Below are positions 1 through 15,121 of a stretch of 64,000 nt of DNA, in pieces. Where the stretch lies: NCBI GenBank assembly GCA_026710565.1, contig JAPOQV010000210.1, positions 36,001-100,000 of the forward strand, given 5' to 3'. Both the position numbers and the translations under genes were made by a program. This DNA comes from Spirochaetaceae bacterium (lineage in GTDB: Bacteria > Spirochaetota > Spirochaetia > SZUA-6 > Bin103). Every line of letters begins with the position of its first letter. Position 1 is the first letter of the stretch. The notes under the pieces are model-generated. The model worked only from the letters and a program-made list of their open reading frames with translations, was not told the DNA's origin and ran no database searches.

Positions 1-1
1 C

Positions 2-1318
2 GTCGGCGACCGGGTGGAGGCCGGCCAGGTCCTGGCCGACGGACCGTCCACCTATGCCGGCGAGCTGGCGCTGGGGCGCAACGTGATCGTCGCGTTCATG
101 CCGTGGAACGGCTACAACTACGAGGACGCCATCCTGGTCTCCTCGCGCGTGGTCAAGGAGGACGTGTTCACGTCCATCCACATCAAGGAGTTCTCGATCG
201 AGGTGCGCGAGACCAAGCTCGGTCCGGAGAAGATCACTCGCGACATCCCCAACACGGCGGAGGACGCCTTCGAGCACCTGGACGCCGAGGGGATCGTCCG
301 CATCGGGGCCAAGGTGAAGTCAGGGTCCATCCTGGTCGGCAAGGTCACGCCCAAGAGCGAGACCGACTCCACGCCCGAATTCAAGCTGCTGAACTCGATC
401 TTCGGCGAGAAGGCCAAGGAGGTGCGCGACACCTCGCTGCGCATCCAGCATGGCGTGGAAGGCACGGTGATCGACGTGCAGCGCATGCGCCGCTCGGCCG
501 GCGACGAGTTGAGTCCGGGCGTCGAGGAAGTGGTCAAGGTGCTGGTCGCCTCCAAGCGCAAGCTGCAGGAAGGCGACAAGATGGCCGGCCGCCACGGCAA
601 CAAGGGAGTGATCGCCCGCGTGCTGCCGGTAGAGGACATGCCGTTCATGGCCGACGGCACCGCCGTGGACGTGGTGCTGAATCCGCTCGGCGTCCCGTCG
701 CGGATGAACCTGGGCCAGATCATGGAGACCCAGCTCGGCTGGGCCGGACTGAGACTGGACGAGTGGTACGCGACGCCGGTGTTCCAGTCGGCGTCGAACG
801 ACATGATCGAAGACAAACTGTCCCAGGCGGAGCTGCCGTCCAGCTCCAAGATCACGCTGTACGACGGACTGACGGGCGAACCGTTCGAGAACCCGGTCAC
901 CTGCGGGGTGATCTACATGATGAAGCTCAGCCACCTGGTCGACGACAAGATGCACTCGCGTTCCACGGGGCCGTACTCGCTGGTCACCCAGCAGCCGCTC
1001 GGCGGCAAGGCTCAGAACGGCGGCCAGCGGCTCGGCGAGATGGAGGTGTGGGCGCTGGAGGCATACGGCGCGGCAAACACGCTGCGGGAGTTGCTCACGG
1101 TCAAGTCCGATGACATGAACGGCCGCGCCAAGGTGTACGAGAGCATCGTCAAGGGTGAGCCGTTCGAGTCCGGCGGCATCCCCGAGTCGTTCAACGTGCT
1201 CGTGCAGGAGCTGCGCGGCCTGGCGCTGGACATAACGATCTTCGACGGCAAGGGCAAGCCCGTGCCTCTCACCGAGCGGGACGAGGAGCTGATCACCCGC
1301 GAGGGAGCGCGCTTCTGA
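2..1318 (+). CDS. rpoB: RNA polymerase beta subunit RpoB, C-terminal part (5' end outside the window)
   Basis: The reading frame is open from the first bases of the window, so this is the 3' part (about 438 codons) of rpoB. It encodes the catalytic beta subunit of RNA polymerase. Conserved blocks are visible in order: WNGYNYEDA near residue 37, [13 protein letters not shown], the PSRMNLGQ block and the C-terminal [20 protein letters not shown] clamp anchor. It ends with TGA 66 bases before rpoC, the usual rpoBC arrangement, so both subunits are made from one transcript. The upstream rplJL part of the operon is outside the window. Identification is certain; the true start cannot be seen. Confidence 0.98.
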   Translation, partial: VGDRVEAGQVLADGPSTYAGELALGRNVIVAFMPWNGYNYEDAILVSSRVVKEDVFTSIHIKEFSIEVRETKLGPEKITRDIPNTAEDAFEHLDAEGIVRIGAKVKSGSILVGKVTPKSETDSTPEFKLLNSIFGEKAKEVRDTSLRIQHGVEGTVIDVQRMRRSAGDELSPGVEEVVKVLVASKRKLQEGDKMAGRHGNKGVIARVLPVEDMPFMADGTAVDVVLNPLGVPSRMNLGQIMETQLGWAGLRLDEWYATPVFQSASNDMIEDKLSQAELPSSSKITLYDGLTGEPFENPVTCGVIYMMKLSHLVDDKMHSRSTGPYSLVTQQPLGGKAQNGGQRLGEMEVWALEAYGAANTLRELLTVKSDDMNGRAKVYESIVKGEPFESGGIPESFNVLVQELRGLALDITIFDGKGKPVPLTERDEELITREGARF

Positions 1319-1384
1319 TGGGAAGGCTGCCGGTGCAGACATACGGTCCGTGGTCGCAGAGATCCGACAGGAGGGGAGGAGCTC

Positions 1385-5638
<4,254 letters not shown>

Positions 5639-5683
5639 TCTCGGCCGATCGGCGGCGTTTGCGGACCGCGTTTGACGCCCCGC

Positions 5684-5713
5684 TTGACGAGCCGTGTCGT
5701 CGCTCGGTAGATT
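5684..5713 (+). promoter_or_regulatory. Candidate sigma70-type promoter upstream of rpsL (P1)
   Basis: TTGACG at 5684-5689 and TAGATT at 5708-5713 are separated by 18 bases. It lies in the 313-base gap between rpoC and rpsL, which holds no gene. It would give the str operon transcription independent of rpoBC. Sequence inference only; weaker than the next site because the -10 matches four of six positions. Confidence 0.35.
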
Positions 5714-5792
5714 CCGGGGCGAGCAGCCCCGAAAGCGGAGGCGGCGCGCCATCGCGCCCGTTGCCGTCGCAGAAAAGGAAGGTCGGGGGTAC

Positions 5793-5822
5793 TTGACTGC
5801 CCGTGTCGAAGGCGCGTATGGT
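5793..5822 (+). promoter_or_regulatory. Likely str operon promoter (P2)
   Basis: TTGACT (5793-5798) and TATGGT (5817-5822) are 18 bases apart, about 130 bases before the rpsL start. The -10 has the TAnnGT form seen at several other probable promoters here (rny, der, tatD, M23 peptidase). The rest of the rpoC-rpsL gap shows nothing else that I recognise, and no convincing terminator hairpin with a T tract. Confidence 0.55.
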
Positions 5823-5951
5823 AGTGGCTCGGTTTCTCGAAAGCCGTAGGCACCTGCGGTCAGCCTGAGTCCGCATGTCGGCGGTCCGCCGGCAGGAAGG
5901 GTGTACCCGTGAAGGGGAAGTGGAAGTTCGTTTGAGTGTGAGGAGTAAGGA

Positions 5952-6326
5952 GTGCCGACGATAAATCAGCTTGTCCGGAACGGACGCAAGCGCAGCACCA
6001 AGACCAGCAAGAGTCCGGCGCTGCAGTCGTGCCCGCAGAAGCGCGGGGTGTGCACGCGGGTGATGATCGTCACCCCGCGCAAGCCGAACTCCGCTCTGCG
6101 CAAGGTGGCGCGCGTGCGGCTGGTTTCGGGTGTCGAGGTCACTGCCTATATCCCCGGAATCGGGCACAATCTGCAGGAGCACTCCGTGGTCCTGATCCGG
6201 GGCGGGCGGGTCAAGGATCTGGCCGGTGTCCGCTACCACGTGGTGCGCGGGGCCAAGGACACGCTCGGTGTCGACGATCGGCGTCGGGCGCGATCGAAGT
6301 ACGGCACCAAGCGGCCGAAGACCTGA
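5952..6326 (+). CDS. rpsL: 30S ribosomal protein S12
   Basis: 124 residues, the usual S12 length. It sits at the decoding centre of the 30S subunit. The PKKRGVCxRV-type motif (here [10 protein letters not shown]) and [14 protein letters not shown], with the lysine targeted by streptomycin-resistance mutations, are both present. The start is GTG at 5952 (mature start PTINQL), directly after AGGAGTAAGGAG. It is the first gene of the str group rpsL-rpsG-fusA-tuf, behind two candidate promoters in the gap after rpoC. Confidence 0.97.
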   Translation: MPTINQLVRNGRKRSTKTSKSPALQSCPQKRGVCTRVMIVTPRKPNSALRKVARVRLVSGVEVTAYIPGIGHNLQEHSVVLIRGGRVKDLAGVRYHVVRGAKDTLGVDDRRRARSKYGTKRPKT

Positions 6327-6377
6327 GGGTCGTCACCGGCCAGCTCGTAGCGGGATTAGTTTCAGGGAGCCCACGAA

Positions 6378-6848
6378 ATGCCTAGACGTAGCGTAAGTAC
6401 GCAGCGGCGCGACGTGCGCGATGCGCGATTTCGCGACCCGCTTGCGGGACGGTTCATCAACAGCATGCTGATGCGCGGCAAGAAGTCGCTGGCGGCACGC
6501 ACCTTCTATCAGGCCCTCGACTTCATGGAAGGCAAGGGAGACGGCGAGCCGATCGAGATGTTCCACAAGGCGGTGGCCAACATCAAGCCGATGCTGGAAG
6601 TGAAGTCGCGGCGCGTGGGCGGATCCACCTACCAGGTGCCGGTGGAGGTTCGCGACGACCGGCAGCTCGCGCTCGCGATCCGCTGGCTGCTGCAGTTCGC
6701 GCGCGCGCGTCGCGGGCGTTCGATGGCCGAACGGCTGGGCGCGGAGCTTCTGGACGCCTACAACAACACCGGCTCGGCCGCAAAGAAGAAAGAGGACACG
6801 CACCGCATGGCCGAGGCCAATCGGGCGTTCGCCCACTACCGCTGGTAG
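6378..6848 (+). CDS. rpsG: 30S ribosomal protein S7
   Basis: 156 residues, typical of S7, the primary assembly protein of the 30S head that binds the 3' domain of 16S rRNA. It starts MPRRSVSTQ and contains [14 protein letters not shown] and the [11 protein letters not shown] loop that contacts rRNA. It lies 51 bases after rpsL and 40 before fusA, the conserved str order. In other bacteria S7 represses the str mRNA; no such site was resolved here. Confidence 0.97.
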   Translation: MPRRSVSTQRRDVRDARFRDPLAGRFINSMLMRGKKSLAARTFYQALDFMEGKGDGEPIEMFHKAVANIKPMLEVKSRRVGGSTYQVPVEVRDDRQLALAIRWLLQFARARRGRSMAERLGAELLDAYNNTGSAAKKKEDTHRMAEANRAFAHYRW

Positions 6849-6888
6849 ACGGCAGCGTTGGTAGACGAAGGGCACAGACGGCACACTG

Positions 6889-9024
6889 ATGGCGGAACGG
6901 ACGAATCGGCGTGAATCGGCGCGGTCTCATCCACTGGAGCGGACGCGCAACATCGGCATCATGGCGCACATCGATGCCGGCAAGACCACCACGACCGAGC
7001 GCATGCTCTATTACACCGGTCGCAAGCACAAGCTCGGAGAGGTGCACGACGGCCAGGCCGAGATGGACTGGATGGAGTTGGAGAAGGAGCGCGGTATCAC
7101 CATCACCGCAGCCGCCACCTCCTGCCCGTGGCGGGAGCATGCCATCAACATCATCGACACGCCCGGTCACGTGGACTTCACCGTGGAGGTGGAGCGCTCG
7201 CTGTGCATCCTGGACGGGGCCGTGGCGGTATTCTGCGCGGTCGGCGGCGTGGAGCCGCAGAGCGAGACGGTGTGGAAGCAGGCCACCCGCTACCGGGTCC
7301 CTCGGATTGTGTTCGTCAACAAGATGGATCGCACCGGAGCGCGTTTCTCGGACGTGGTCGACGAGTTGCACGACAAGCTCGGGGCCGACGCCGTGCCGAT
7401 CCAGATCCCGGTGACCGAGGGCCCGGGCTTCGCAAGCCTCATCGATCTGGTTTCGATGCAGCTCGTCGAGTGGGAGGACACCGGTCAGGGTACGGAGTAC
7501 CGCGCCCGGCCGATCGCCGCCGATCTCCTTCCGACCGCGGAGGCGCACCGCATCGAGCTTCACGAGAAGCTCGCCGACCACGACGACTCGTTCATGGAGG
7601 AGTATCTGGACGGCGCGGAATTCTCTCCGGAACGCGTGCGGCAGGTGATCAGGAAGGCCACCTGCGCCGGCGAACTGTTCCCGGTGCTGTGCGGCGCGGC
7701 ATTCAAGAACAAGGGAGTCCAGTTGCTCCTGGATGCGGTCGTCGAATACCTGCCTTCACCTCTGGACAAGGAACCCGTGTCGGGCATCCGGCCCGCCGAC
7801 GGTGAATACGTCGACCGCAAGCCTGCCGATGACGAGCCGTTTTCGGCGATGGCCTTCAAGGTCACCACGGACCCCTACGTGGGCCGGCTCACGTATGTCC
7901 GCGTCTATTCGGGCGTGTTGCAGTCAGGCTCATACGTGTTCAACGCGACCGCCGATGTGCGCGAACGCGCCACCCGCATCCTGCGCATGCACGCCAATCG
8001 ACGCGAGGAAGTCGATGCGCTGCGTACCGGCGACATCGGCGCCGTGGTAGGCGCACGGCGCACGACCACCGGCGACACGCTGTGCGACGCCGATGCCCGA
8101 CTGTTGCTCGAGTCGATGGTGTTTCCCGACCCGGTCGTGTCCATCGCCATCGAGCCGAAGTCGAAGGCCGAGTCCGACAAGCTCGGCCTCGCTTTGCGCG
8201 CGTTGTCCGAGGAGGATCCGACCTTCCACGTACGCTACGACGCGGAGGTCGGCCAGACGATCATCTCCGGGATGGGCGAGTTGCATCTGGACGTGCTGGT
8301 GCAGCGGCTTCTGCGCGAGTATTCGGTGGACGCCGATGTCGGACGGCCCGAGGTGGCCTACCGGGAGGCGCTCACCAGGGCGACCGAGTCCGAAGGGCGT
8401 TTCGTGCGTCAGACCGGCGGCCGCGGGCAGTACGGTCACGTCGTGATGCGGTTCGAGCCGTTGCCGCCGGGTGCCGGGTTCGCGTTCGAGAGCAAGATCA
8501 TTGGCGGCGCCGTGCCCAAGGAGTACATTCCGGCGGTGCAGAAGGGAATCGCCCAGGCCAAGGAGACCGGGTCGATCGCCGGGTATCCGATGGTCGACTT
8601 TCGAGCCGTCTTGCTTGATGGCTCGTACCACGAGGTCGACTCCAGCGAGGTCGCCTTCAGCGTGGCGGCCACGATGGCGTACCACGAAGCCGTGCGCCGC
8701 GCCGGCCCTGCGATCCTGGAGCCGATCATGGATGTGGAGGTGTGCGCGCCCGACGAGTATCTGGGAGACGTGATCGCGGACCTGGGTGCCCGTTCGGGTC
8801 AGATCGGATCCGTGGACGACCGCTTCGGCGGCAAGGTCGTCACGGCCGGCGTGCCCCTGAGGTGCATGTTCGGGTATGCTACCGCGCTGCGTTCGATGAC
8901 GAGCGGGCGCGGCAACCATACGATGCAGTTCGCTGCCTACCGCCGGGTACCCGCCGCGGTGCAGGAAGAGATCATTCAGCGCGCAGGGCGCGCTGCGGAA
9001 CGGAACCAGACTCCCGTAGCTTGA
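6889..9024 (+). CDS. fusA: Elongation factor G
   Basis: 711-residue translational GTPase that drives translocation. The P loop AHIDAGKT is at residues 26-33, DTPGH begins at D90 and NKMD at N144; the switch I region is [12 protein letters not shown]. Domains II to V follow in normal order. Its place between rpsG and tuf marks it as the str-operon EF-G. Spirochaetes often carry two EF-G types with split translocation and recycling roles; from position this is probably the translocation type, but only a phylogeny would settle it. The N-terminus is about 15 residues longer than the common form ([17 protein letters not shown]). Confidence 0.96.
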   Translation: MAERTNRRESARSHPLERTRNIGIMAHIDAGKTTTTERMLYYTGRKHKLGEVHDGQAEMDWMELEKERGITITAAATSCPWREHAINIIDTPGHVDFTVEVERSLCILDGAVAVFCAVGGVEPQSETVWKQATRYRVPRIVFVNKMDRTGARFSDVVDELHDKLGADAVPIQIPVTEGPGFASLIDLVSMQLVEWEDTGQGTEYRARPIAADLLPTAEAHRIELHEKLADHDDSFMEEYLDGAEFSPERVRQVIRKATCAGELFPVLCGAAFKNKGVQLLLDAVVEYLPSPLDKEPVSGIRPADGEYVDRKPADDEPFSAMAFKVTTDPYVGRLTYVRVYSGVLQSGSYVFNATADVRERATRILRMHANRREEVDALRTGDIGAVVGARRTTTGDTLCDADARLLLESMVFPDPVVSIAIEPKSKAESDKLGLALRALSEEDPTFHVRYDAEVGQTIISGMGELHLDVLVQRLLREYSVDADVGRPEVAYREALTRATESEGRFVRQTGGRGQYGHVVMRFEPLPPGAGFAFESKIIGGAVPKEYIPAVQKGIAQAKETGSIAGYPMVDFRAVLLDGSYHEVDSSEVAFSVAATMAYHEAVRRAGPAILEPIMDVEVCAPDEYLGDVIADLGARSGQIGSVDDRFGGKVVTAGVPLRCMFGYATALRSMTSGRGNHTMQFAAYRRVPAAVQEEIIQRAGRAAERNQTPVA

Positions 9025-9070
9025 GGAGTCCAGGGCTAGTCGAGGAGAACAGGTCAAGGAGACACAAGGG

Positions 9071-10261
<1,191 letters not shown>

Positions 10262-10292
10262 GGCGACGGGAGAGGCTGGCTGGTACCGGACG

Positions 10293-10601
10293 ATGGCTAC
10301 GGAACGGATTCGGGTGCGGCTGCGTGGGTTCGACATAGAACTCGTGGATCAGAGTTCGCGGGCGATCGTGCAGACCGTGCAGAAAGCGGGAGCGCGCGTC
10401 GCGGGTCCGATCCCGCTGCCGACCCGGATCAACAAATTCACGGTGCTCCGATCCCCGCACGTATACAAGAAGTCGCGCGAGCAGTTCGAGATGAGGACCC
10501 ACAAGCGGCTCATCGACATCCTGGAGCCCAGCAGCGCCGTCATGGATGCGCTGATGAAGCTCGAGTTGCCGGCCGGCGTCGACGTCGAGATCAGGCAGTA
10601 G
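10293..10601 (+). CDS. rpsJ: 30S ribosomal protein S10
   Basis: 102 residues, the standard S10 size. It sits in the 30S head and in many bacteria also works as the NusE antitermination factor at boxA, which matters here because boxA-like sites occur in the rrn operon of this window. The [17 protein letters not shown] start and the [29 protein letters not shown] core are diagnostic. It is 31 bases after tuf and opens the S10 block. Confidence 0.97.
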   Translation: MATERIRVRLRGFDIELVDQSSRAIVQTVQKAGARVAGPIPLPTRINKFTVLRSPHVYKKSREQFEMRTHKRLIDILEPSSAVMDALMKLELPAGVDVEIRQ

Positions 10602-10613
10602 GGAGCGTGCGGC

Positions 10614-11282
10614 GTGGTAGCGGTAGTTGGCGTCAAGGTGGGCATGACGCAGGTATTCGACGACGATGGCACGGTGCGTCCCGTGACGCTGGTGCGTGTC
10701 GAACCCAATGTCGTGATCGGTACTCGCGGCGCCGAAGGCGACGGGTATGATGCTCTGGTCCTCGGCTGGGGGACGGCCCGCAAGCGCCAGGTGACGAAGC
10801 CGTATGCGGGTCAGTTCCCGGAAGGCATCGATCCGATGCGCCGCATCATGGAGCTGCGTGGGTTCGACGGGGAGTTCGAGGTCGGGAAGCCGCTGGACCT
10901 GTCCATCTTTTCCGGCCGGCGCTTCGTGGACGTGCAGGGTGTGTCGCTCGGAAAGGGATTCCAGGGCGTGATCAAACGTCACGGGTTTCGGGGTGGCCGC
11001 GCGACGCACGGCTCGAAGTTCCATCGCACCGGGGGTTCCACCGGACAATCCGCGTGGCCGTCGCGGGTGCTGAAGGGCACGCGCATGGCGGGGCGGATGG
11101 GCGGCCGGCGCGCCACGGTGCAGAACCTCGAGCTGTTGCGGGTCGACCAGGAGCGGCGGCTGCTGGTGATCGCCGGACCGATTCCCGGCCGCCGCGGCGG
11201 GCACGTGCTGGTTGCGAGCGCGAAGAAGAAGCAGGGCGGCGGCAACGGCAGCGGCACGTTACCCGCAGGGAGTTCGGAATGA
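10614..11282 (+). CDS. rplC: 50S ribosomal protein L3
   Basis: 222 residues. L3 is an early-assembly protein of the 50S subunit whose central loop approaches the peptidyl transferase centre. The start is taken as GTG at 10614 because the family begins M(V/I)GxxGxKxGMTQ, here [14 protein letters not shown]. The [19 protein letters not shown] loop is intact. The C-terminus has a non-conserved Lys/Gly/Ser tail (KKKQGGG then [11 protein letters not shown]). Its stop overlaps the rplD ATG. Confidence 0.95.
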   Translation: MVAVVGVKVGMTQVFDDDGTVRPVTLVRVEPNVVIGTRGAEGDGYDALVLGWGTARKRQVTKPYAGQFPEGIDPMRRIMELRGFDGEFEVGKPLDLSIFSGRRFVDVQGVSLGKGFQGVIKRHGFRGGRATHGSKFHRTGGSTGQSAWPSRVLKGTRMAGRMGGRRATVQNLELLRVDQERRLLVIAGPIPGRRGGHVLVASAKKKQGGGNGSGTLPAGSSE

Positions 11283-11971
11283 CGGTTCCGGTGGTAGGCC
11301 CGGACGGCAGTCCGGCCGGAGAGATCGAGTTGGACGACCGGGTCTTCGATATCGAGGTCTCGGACGGCGCGATCCATGCAGCGCTGCGCAACGAGCTTGC
11401 CAATCAGCGCGTTGGCACGGCGGCGACCAAGCGCCGCGGCCAAGTCCGTGGTGGTGGCCGCAAGCCGCACCGGCAGAAGGGTACGGGGCGCGCCCGCGCG
11501 GGATCGAGGCGATCGCCGCTGTGGGTCGGCGGCGGCATCACCTTCGGTCCGCAGCCCCGCGACTACGGGTATCGCATACCGCGCAAGGTGAAGCGACTGG
11601 CGATACGGTCGGTGCTCACCTCCAAGTGCCGGGGGAACCAGTTGATGGTCGTCGACGGCGTGCAGGCCGCGTCGGGCCGCACCCGTGAGCTCGCGGCGAC
11701 GCTGGATACCCTGTCACCGGGACTCAAGACCGTGTTGGTGTTGGGTGGCGACGATCCGATGACGCGCCGCGCAGGGCGCAACCTGTCCTCACTGCGCATT
11801 CTCTCCAGCCAACGGCTCCGGGTGCACGAACTGCTGTATGGAGACCGGGTGTTGGTGCAGCGTGATGCGGTCGGGCAGTTGAACGCCGGGTACGGCGGCG
11901 CCGGCGACGGCGCCCAGGCCGACGGCGCCCAGGCCGACGGCGCAGGTCCGGAGGCCGACGATGCCGGGTGA
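11279..11971 (+). CDS. rplD: 50S ribosomal protein L4 with acidic repeat tail
   Basis: 230 residues from the ATG at 11279, which overlaps the rplC stop (ATGA). A longer open frame upstream is the shadow of rplC. The L4 core is clear: [20 protein letters not shown] and [20 protein letters not shown] form the extended loop lining the exit tunnel. The last 24 residues are an acidic Gly/Ala tail containing [14 protein letters not shown], coded by a 15-bp tandem repeat; this is not part of normal L4. L4 represses the S10 operon in some bacteria; no such regulation can be inferred here. Confidence 0.94.
   Translation: MTVPVVGPDGSPAGEIELDDRVFDIEVSDGAIHAALRNELANQRVGTAATKRRGQVRGGGRKPHRQKGTGRARAGSRRSPLWVGGGITFGPQPRDYGYRIPRKVKRLAIRSVLTSKCRGNQLMVVDGVQAASGRTRELAATLDTLSPGLKTVLVLGGDDPMTRRAGRNLSSLRILSSQRLRVHELLYGDRVLVQRDAVGQLNAGYGGAGDGAQADGAQADGAGPEADDAG
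11906..11950 (+). repeat. 15-bp in-frame tandem repeat in the rplD tail
   Basis: GACGGCGCCCAGGCC occurs twice without change at 11906-11920 and 11921-11935, and a diverged third unit follows to 11950. It codes DGAQA pentapeptides at the C-terminus of L4. Period and frame are certain from the sequence. Confidence 0.9.
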
Positions 11972-12242
11972 AATAATCATCGAGCCGCTGGTGACGGAGA
12001 AGTCCAACTCCTTGCGCGAGTCGCGGAAGTACAGCTTCCGGGTCAGTCCGCGCGCCTCCAAGCAAGAGGTGCTCGCGGAGGTCCGGCGGCTCTTCAACGT
12101 CCAGCCGGTTCGCTGCAACATCATCAATGTTCCCCGCAAGCCGAAGCGGGTTCGCTACCGTCGGGGTTACACCGCCTCTTGGAAGAAGGCGATCGTGACC
12201 CTGTCGGGTGACCAGACCATCGAGATCTTCGAGGGCGTCTGA
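11961..12242 (+). CDS. rplW: 50S ribosomal protein L23
   Basis: 93 residues, normal for L23, which lies at the exit of the peptide tunnel and docks trigger factor and SRP. Diagnostic segments are IIEPLVTEKSN near the start and RRLFNVQPVRCNIINVPRKPKR. The gene overlaps the end of rplD by 11 bases and its stop overlaps the rplB ATG, so translation of the three is probably coupled. Confidence 0.96.
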   Translation: MPGEIIIEPLVTEKSNSLRESRKYSFRVSPRASKQEVLAEVRRLFNVQPVRCNIINVPRKPKRVRYRRGYTASWKKAIVTLSGDQTIEIFEGV

Positions 12243-13060
12243 TGCCAGTACGCAACCGCAAGCCGACGACACCGTCGTCCCGCTATACCACCGTTCGAGA
12301 CTATTCCGAGTTGAGCGGGGAGAGACCGGAGAAGCGGCTCACCGAAGCTCGGCCCTATCACGCCGGCCGCTCCAAGGGGCGAATCAGCGTTCGCCGCAAG
12401 GGCGGGCAGCACAAGCGTCAGTATCGCGTCGTGGACTTCAAGCGGGACAACCACGGCGTACCGGGCACGGTTCAATCGATCCAATACGATCCGAACCGCA
12501 GCGCGGATCTGGCGCTGGTGGTGTTCGCCGACGGGGACAAGCGCTATCTGTTGTCGCCCCGTGGCCTGCGCGTCGGCGCGACCGTGCAAAGCGGGCCCGG
12601 CTCGCCGATCGAGATCGGCAATTCCCTGCCGATAGGTGACTTGCCGCTGGGTATCGCCATCCACAACGTGGAGATGACGCCGGGGCGCGGCGGCCAGTTG
12701 GTGCGTGCCGCCGGCAACAGCGCCACCCTGGTCGCCCGGGAGGCCGAGTACGCCACGGTGCGGTTGCCGTCCGGGGAGACACGTCTGGTCCATGTCCGCT
12801 GCATGGCCTCGATCGGCGAGATCGGAAACCAGGACCACATGAATGTTTCGCTGGGAAAGGCCGGCCGGGCGCGCTGGATGGGGCGACGGCCCAAGGTTCG
12901 CGGAGTGGCGATGAACCCGGTCGACCATCCGCACGGTGGCGGCGAGGGCAAGGCGTCCGGAGGGCGCCATCCGGTGTCTCCCTGGGGAAAGTTGACGAAG
13001 GGGATGAAGACGCGGAAAAAGCGCAAGCGTTCCAGCGACTTCATTGTCGGCAAGCGCTGA
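12242..13060 (+). CDS. rplB: 50S ribosomal protein L2
   Basis: 272 residues, typical L2, needed for subunit association and peptidyl transfer. RKGGQHKRQYRVVDFKR and the C-terminal NPVDHPHGGGEGKASGGRHP block, including the histidine next to the peptidyl transferase centre, are intact. The ATG shares a base with the rplW stop (TGATG). The first few residues (MPVRNRKPTTPSSRYTTVRD) match the family, so the start is secure. Confidence 0.97.
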   Translation: MPVRNRKPTTPSSRYTTVRDYSELSGERPEKRLTEARPYHAGRSKGRISVRRKGGQHKRQYRVVDFKRDNHGVPGTVQSIQYDPNRSADLALVVFADGDKRYLLSPRGLRVGATVQSGPGSPIEIGNSLPIGDLPLGIAIHNVEMTPGRGGQLVRAAGNSATLVAREAEYATVRLPSGETRLVHVRCMASIGEIGNQDHMNVSLGKAGRARWMGRRPKVRGVAMNPVDHPHGGGEGKASGGRHPVSPWGKLTKGMKTRKKRKRSSDFIVGKR

Positions 13061-13099
13061 TGACCGTGCGCGAGACCGGAAGGATGACGAGGTAGGATT

Positions 13100-13381
13100 A
13101 TGTCACGATCGATCAAGAAGGGGCCGTTCGTGTCACCGGGTCTGTTCAAGCGGGTGATCGAAGCCTCCAAGTCCACCGGCAAGCAGATGGTCAAGACCTA
13201 TTCGCGGTGCTCGACGATCATCCCGCAGATGGTCGGGATGACCATCTCGGTCTACAACGGCAAGAACTGGATTCCGGTCTACATCACGGAGAACCTGGTG
13301 GGGCACAAGCTGGGCGAGTTCGCTCCGACGCGGGTGTTCCGCGGTCATGCCGGGTCGGATCGCAAGGCGGTACGGCGCTGA
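13100..13381 (+). CDS. rpsS: 30S ribosomal protein S19
   Basis: 93 residues, the normal S19 length; it forms a head complex with S13. [11 protein letters not shown] at the start and [18 protein letters not shown] near the end are diagnostic. AGGATGACGAGG upstream gives a ribosome binding site. The last base of its TGA is the first base of the rplV ATG. Confidence 0.97.
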   Translation: MSRSIKKGPFVSPGLFKRVIEASKSTGKQMVKTYSRCSTIIPQMVGMTISVYNGKNWIPVYITENLVGHKLGEFAPTRVFRGHAGSDRKAVRR

Positions 13382-13734
13382 TGGTCAGGGGCAAGCGAGG
13401 CTACACGGCGCACGGCCGGTTTCTGCGGATTTCGCCGAGCAAGGTCCGTCCGCTCGCCGATCTGGTCCGTCGCCAACCCTACGCCGAGGCGCTGGCGCTG
13501 CTGGAGACGATGCCGCACAAGGGTGCCGCGCTCCTGCGCAAGACGATCAAGTCGGCCGGCGACAACGCGCTGTTTCACAACGAGGATCTCGACGAGGAGA
13601 CCTTGTACGTCCGTGAACTCCAGGTGCTCGACGGCCCGCGCCTGAAGCGCATCTGGGTGCGTGGGCGTGGCCGAGCAGATCGCCAGATGAGCCGCCTCTG
13701 CCATATCTCGGTAGCGGTGGAGGAGATGAGCTAG
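13381..13734 (+). CDS. rplV: 50S ribosomal protein L22
   Basis: 117 residues from the ATG at 13381. A longer open frame upstream only reads through rpsS in another frame. L22 spans the 50S subunit and its beta hairpin lines the exit tunnel. Recognisable parts are LRISPSKVRPLADLVR, KTIKSAGDNA and the C-terminal hairpin with RADRQMSRLCHISV. It overlaps rpsS by one base and is followed one base later by rpsC. Confidence 0.95.
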   Translation: MVRGKRGYTAHGRFLRISPSKVRPLADLVRRQPYAEALALLETMPHKGAALLRKTIKSAGDNALFHNEDLDEETLYVRELQVLDGPRLKRIWVRGRGRADRQMSRLCHISVAVEEMS

Positions 13735-13735
13735 T

Positions 13736-14434
13736 ATGGGACAAAAGGTCAACCCGATCGGGCTGCGGATGGGGATCAACCAGTCCTGGCGCAGCAAGTG
13801 GTACGTGGATCCGCGTGAGTACGCGGCGACGCTGCACGAGGATCTGGCGTTGCGCAAGACGATCGATACCGCTCAGGAGACACGCGGCGCGGACATCGCC
13901 CAGGTCGAGATCATCCGCCACCCTCAGCGTATCGCACTGATCATCCACACCGGCCGTCCCGGCGTGGTGATCGGCGCCAAGGGCCAGAACATCGAGCGGC
14001 TGGGTTCCAAGCTGCAGCGCCAGGTCGGCAAGAAGATCCAGATCAAGATCAAGGAGATCCAGCGGCCCGAGACCAACGCTCAGCTCGTCGCGATGAACAT
14101 CGCGCGGCAACTGCGGGGGCGGGCGTCCTTCCGGCGGGTCATGAAGATGGCGATCAACAACGCGATGCGGGCCGGCGTGCAGGGCATAAAGATTCGAGCC
14201 GCCGGGCGGCTGAACGGCGCCGAAATGTCGCGCGTCCAACAGTACAAGGAGGGCCGCATCCCGCTGCACACGTTCCGCGCGGATATCGACTACGGATTCG
14301 CCGTGTCGATCACGACCGTCGGTACGCTGGGCATCAAGGTATGGGTCTTTCACGGCGAGGTGTTTGGCCGTGACAAGAAGGACGACGCGGGTCTGCTCCT
14401 GAAACGGCAGCGCGGCCGTGAGGAGGCAGCGTAA
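13736..14434 (+). CDS. rpsC: 30S ribosomal protein S3
   Basis: 232 residues, normal S3. It begins MGQKVNPIGLRMGINQSW and has the KH domain with RPGVVIGAKGQNIERL, followed by the C-terminal domain with MKMAINNAMRAGVQGIKI. S3 sits at the mRNA entry site of the 30S subunit. The C-terminus ends RQRGREEAA. Spacing to rplV is one base and to rplP three, so the genes are translationally packed. Confidence 0.97.
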   Translation: MGQKVNPIGLRMGINQSWRSKWYVDPREYAATLHEDLALRKTIDTAQETRGADIAQVEIIRHPQRIALIIHTGRPGVVIGAKGQNIERLGSKLQRQVGKKIQIKIKEIQRPETNAQLVAMNIARQLRGRASFRRVMKMAINNAMRAGVQGIKIRAAGRLNGAEMSRVQQYKEGRIPLHTFRADIDYGFAVSITTVGTLGIKVWVFHGEVFGRDKKDDAGLLLKRQRGREEAA

Positions 14435-14437
14435 CCG

Positions 14438-14887
14438 ATGCTGGCTCCGAAGAGAGAGAAGTTTCGCAAGCGTCAGCGCGGGGGTCCGTCGCGGCGCGGC
14501 GGGGAGCGCCAGCAGGACCTGGCGTTCGGGGACTTCGGCTTGATCGCGCTCGAGCACAAGTGGATCACAAACCGGCAGATCGAGGCCGCGCGGGTGGCCA
14601 TGACCCGGCACGTGAAGCGGGGAGGCAAGGTATGGATACGGATCTTTCCTGACATGCCCTACACCATGAAGCCTGCCGAAACGCGCATGGGAAAGGGCAA
14701 GGGAAACGTGGAGTACCACGTCGCGCCTGTCAGGCGCGGTACGGTGATGTTCGAGCTCGCCGGCGTGGAGAACGATCTGGCCCGCGAGGCGCTCACGCTT
14801 GCGGGCAGCAAGCTGCCGATCAAGACGACGATCTGCGCACGCGGCAGCGTGTTCGGAGCACAGGCGCGAGGCTCCGTGTCGGCATGA
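14438..14887 (+). CDS. rplP: 50S ribosomal protein L16
   Basis: 149 residues, about 10 longer than the usual L16; the extra length is a C-terminal tail ([11 protein letters not shown]). L16 organises the A-site region of the 50S subunit. [15 protein letters not shown], the [21 protein letters not shown] segment and [16 protein letters not shown] are diagnostic. It begins three bases after rpsC. Confidence 0.96.
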   Translation: MLAPKREKFRKRQRGGPSRRGGERQQDLAFGDFGLIALEHKWITNRQIEAARVAMTRHVKRGGKVWIRIFPDMPYTMKPAETRMGKGKGNVEYHVAPVRRGTVMFELAGVENDLAREALTLAGSKLPIKTTICARGSVFGAQARGSVSA

Positions 14888-14897
14888 GGACGGTCGC

Positions 14898-15098
14898 GTG
14901 AAGGAACAGTATGGCGAGCTCGCCTACCCGGAGTTGCTGCTCAAGCACGATGAGCTGGTGGTGGAGTACCGCAAGGCACGGTTCGACGCGGTGGTCGGCC
15001 ACCTGGACAATCCGGTCAGCGTCCGCGTGCTGCGGCGAAGGCTGGCTCGCGCCAAGACGATAGTCAATGAGTACGAATTGGGGATCAGACAGCGATGA
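14898..15098 (+). CDS. rpmC: 50S ribosomal protein L29
   Basis: 66 residues from GTG at 14898, which fits the usual 60-70 residue L29. An open frame that extends upstream reads through the end of rplP and is not used. The protein is two helices; [18 protein letters not shown] at the C-terminus matches the family pattern. GAGGA upstream is a plausible ribosome binding site. Its TGA overlaps a decoy ATG made by a tandem duplication at the start of rpsQ. Confidence 0.92.
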   Translation: MKEQYGELAYPELLLKHDELVVEYRKARFDAVVGHLDNPVSVRVLRRRLARAKTIVNEYELGIRQR

Positions 15099-15121
15099 GC
15101 AGTACGGGATGAGTAGTACGG
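15094..15121 (+). repeat. 14-bp tandem duplication at the rpmC/rpsQ junction
   Basis: GATGAGCAGTACGG (15094-15107) is followed at once by GATGAGTAGTACGG (15108-15121), 13 of 14 bases identical. Each copy has an ATG. The first, at 15095, overlaps the rpmC stop but now reads only five codons (MSSTG) to a TGA at 15110-15112; the second, at 15109, is the in-frame start of rpsQ and overlaps that TGA. Confidence 0.92.
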
